Translations under genes and position numbers: made by a program
Shown: positions 6,575 to 7,436 of the stretch, in pieces
Position numbering within the stretch: position 1 is the first letter of the stretch
How the letters are laid out: each line of letters begins with the position of its first letter
Source: Candidatus Roizmanbacteria bacterium CG09_land_8_20_14_0_10_41_9
Lineage (GTDB): Bacteria; Patescibacteriota; Microgenomatia; UBA1406; GWC2-37-13
Length of the DNA stretch: 7,436 nucleotides
Assembly (NCBI GenBank): GCA_002774185.1
Contig: PEZG01000076.1
Location: 8,387 to 15,822 of the forward strand
Reading direction: 5' to 3'
The notes under the pieces: generated by a model
The model's database searches: none
Told to the model about the DNA's origin: nothing
Seen by the model: the letters and a program-made list of their open reading frames with translations, nothing else

Positions 6575-6603
6575 ATTATAGATTGATAAATTCTCCTTGT
6601 CAA
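6575..6603 (-). promoter_or_regulatory. Perfect consensus sigma-70-type promoter, minus strand
   Basis: On the minus strand TTGACA (6603-6598) is followed by exactly 17 bases and TATAAT (6580-6575), matching all 12 consensus positions at ideal spacing. The expected start is near 6568, giving a leader of about 23 bases before the ATG of the small hypothetical gene. A second -10-like TATACT lies at 6569-6564 but has no -35. Its -35 overlaps that of the divergent aspS promoter by five bases, so the two should compete for RNA polymerase. Confidence 0.75.
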
Positions 6604-6625
6604 GCATGACGAAACATAGTAAGAT
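6597..6625 (+). promoter_or_regulatory. Predicted aspS promoter
   Basis: TTGTCA (6597-6602), 17-bp spacer, TAAGAT (6620-6625): 5 of 6 matches in the -35 box and 4 of 6 in the -10 box. The expected start near 6632 would leave an 11-base leader before the ATG at 6643. That leader holds CCTCCT, which resembles the anti-Shine-Dalgarno rather than a ribosome-binding site. The box overlaps the -35 of the minus-strand promoter. Confidence 0.6.
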
Positions 6626-6642
6626 AAGGAAATTAGCCTCCT

Positions 6643-7436
6643 ATGAAGCAACTTTTTATTGAAAATGTTCCAAATGAGGTCGGCCACGAAGTTGAACTGT
6701 ACGGATGGGTAGATTCGCTTCGTGACCACAAAAACATAGTGTTTTTGGATCTGCGAGACACCACGGGCAAGGTGCAGATTGTGGGGACAGAGGATTTTAG
6801 GAATCTATCCCCTGAAGATGTTGTATGCGTCAAAGGAATGGTCAAGGAAAGACCCAAAAACCTCGTGAATCCGAAGATCAAAACAGGTACTGTGGAAGTG
6901 GAGGCAAAAAAATTTCGGATCCTCTCCAAAGCGCAACAGCTACCGTTTGACATCAGCAAAGCCGAACTAGGCGTTAGCCTTCCCGTACTTCTTGACTATC
7001 GCTCGCTCACCCTGAGACACCCAAAGATCGCAGCAATTTTTAGACTCCAGGAAACCGTGATCGACGCATTCCGGGAAAGCTTGAAAAAGAAAAGTTTTGT
7101 TGAGTTCCAATCCCCCGTCATCATCCCTGAGACGGCCGAAGGAGGAGCGGATGTGTTTGAGGTTAAGTACTTTGGACATAAAGCGTATCTTTCCCAAAGC
7201 CCGCAATTCTACAAACAAATAATGGTGGGAGTGTTTGACCGGGTTTTCACCGTGAATAAAACGCTGAGAGCCGAACCCTCTGTCACAACCAGACACTTAG
7301 CCGAAGTTACAACGCTGGACGCCGAATTCGGATTCATAGATTCGTGGACCGAACTCATAGAGATGGTTGAATATGTTACAAAATATGTCTTTTCAGAAAT
7401 TGAGAAGAGGAATCCGGACGTCCTTGGATTGTATCA
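6643..7436 (+). CDS. aspS: Aspartyl-tRNA synthetase (archaeal-type core), 3' truncated by window
   Basis: Class II aminoacyl-tRNA synthetase that charges tRNA with aspartate in the cytoplasm; 264 codons are visible and the frame is open to the window edge. The N-terminal OB-fold anticodon-binding domain (about 1-105) includes YGWVDSLRDHKNIVFLDLRD and RPKNLVNPKIKTGTVEV. The catalytic domain then shows EGGADVF at 166-172, the aspartate-binding QSPQFYKQ at 185-192, motif 2 RAE at 209-211 and TTRHLAE at 215-221. QSPQ and K191 point to AspRS rather than AsnRS. GGADVF and TTRHLAE are typical of the archaeal/eukaryotic type, not the bacterial GARDF type. The OB domain, however, reads more like bacterial AspRS. 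It could be a non-discriminating enzyme that also makes Asp-tRNA(Asn), which I cannot decide: the position that is usually W or H in the OB domain is D24. The rest of the catalytic domain, including motif 3, lies beyond the window. Confidence 0.93.
   Translation, partial: MKQLFIENVPNEVGHEVELYGWVDSLRDHKNIVFLDLRDTTGKVQIVGTEDFRNLSPEDVVCVKGMVKERPKNLVNPKIKTGTVEVEAKKFRILSKAQQLPFDISKAELGVSLPVLLDYRSLTLRHPKIAAIFRLQETVIDAFRESLKKKSFVEFQSPVIIPETAEGGADVFEVKYFGHKAYLSQSPQFYKQIMVGVFDRVFTVNKTLRAEPSVTTRHLAEVTTLDAEFGFIDSWTELIEMVEYVTKYVFSEIEKRNPDVLGLY

Noticed and set aside
6966..7296. Minus-strand ORF of 109 codons opposite aspS
   Set aside because: It lies wholly over conserved AspRS motifs and its translation resembles no protein; it is a shadow frame.
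1..7436. Alternative genetic code with TGA read as glycine, as in some Patescibacteria
   Set aside because: All recognised genes are open under the standard code, contain no in-frame TGA and use GGN glycine codons freely.
6643..7436. Asparaginyl-tRNA synthetase as the identity of the last gene
   Set aside because: The QSPQFYKQ block with K191 and the GVFDRVF segment are AspRS features; AsnRS has a different sequence at this site.
1..7436. CRISPR array, tRNA or rRNA gene, insertion sequence, toxin-antitoxin or defence module
   Set aside because: No spaced direct repeats, tRNA-like folds, transposase motifs or defence-type domains were seen; all space is taken by housekeeping genes and short promoter gaps.

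Overview
The window looks like a chromosomal housekeeping segment of a reduced-genome bacterium, most probably a member of the Candidate Phyla Radiation (Patescibacteria), perhaps Microgenomates. This is an inference from gene content. IF2 is only 482 residues and begins almost directly at its GTPase domain. NusA is a short 339-residue core. The gene after infB is a degenerate DHH-family protein rather than rbfA. AspRS has an archaeal-type catalytic core. Genes are tightly packed and convergent pairs overlap. The standard genetic code fits every gene; no TGA needs to be read as glycine.

Layout: nusA (62-1081, +) and infB (1115-2563, +) form a transcription/translation pair read from a promoter just upstream of nusA. 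A NrnA-like DHH-family protein (2568-3449, +) follows 4 bp after infB and has its own predicted promoter inside the infB 3' end. Its tail overlaps by 39 bp the convergent gene rmuC (3411-4475, -). rmuC and recJ (4529-6235, +) are divergent across a 53-bp gap holding one extended -10 promoter for each. The recJ tail overlaps by 35 bp an unrecognised 114-residue gene on the minus strand (6201-6545). That small gene and aspS (6643 to the window edge, +, incomplete) diverge across 97 bp holding two back-to-back promoters whose -35 boxes overlap. The minus-strand promoter is a perfect TTGACA-17-TATAAT.

Functional picture: NusA (elongation, pausing and antitermination), IF2 (initiator tRNA delivery) and AspRS (tRNA charging) belong to information processing. 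RecJ (5'-3' ssDNA exonuclease) and RmuC (nuclease-fold recombination protein) belong to DNA maintenance and share a bidirectional promoter region. The DHH-like protein has lost most metal ligands and is probably not a working phosphoesterase.

The most notable points are the promoter architecture and the lost active site. Four genes have extended -10 boxes of the form TRTGnTAnAAT or close to it. Three of these boxes lie only 6-8 nt from the ATG, which predicts leaderless mRNAs. No convincing Shine-Dalgarno sequence precedes any gene here. No mobile element, CRISPR array, tRNA or rRNA was seen, and no convincing intrinsic terminator was found.
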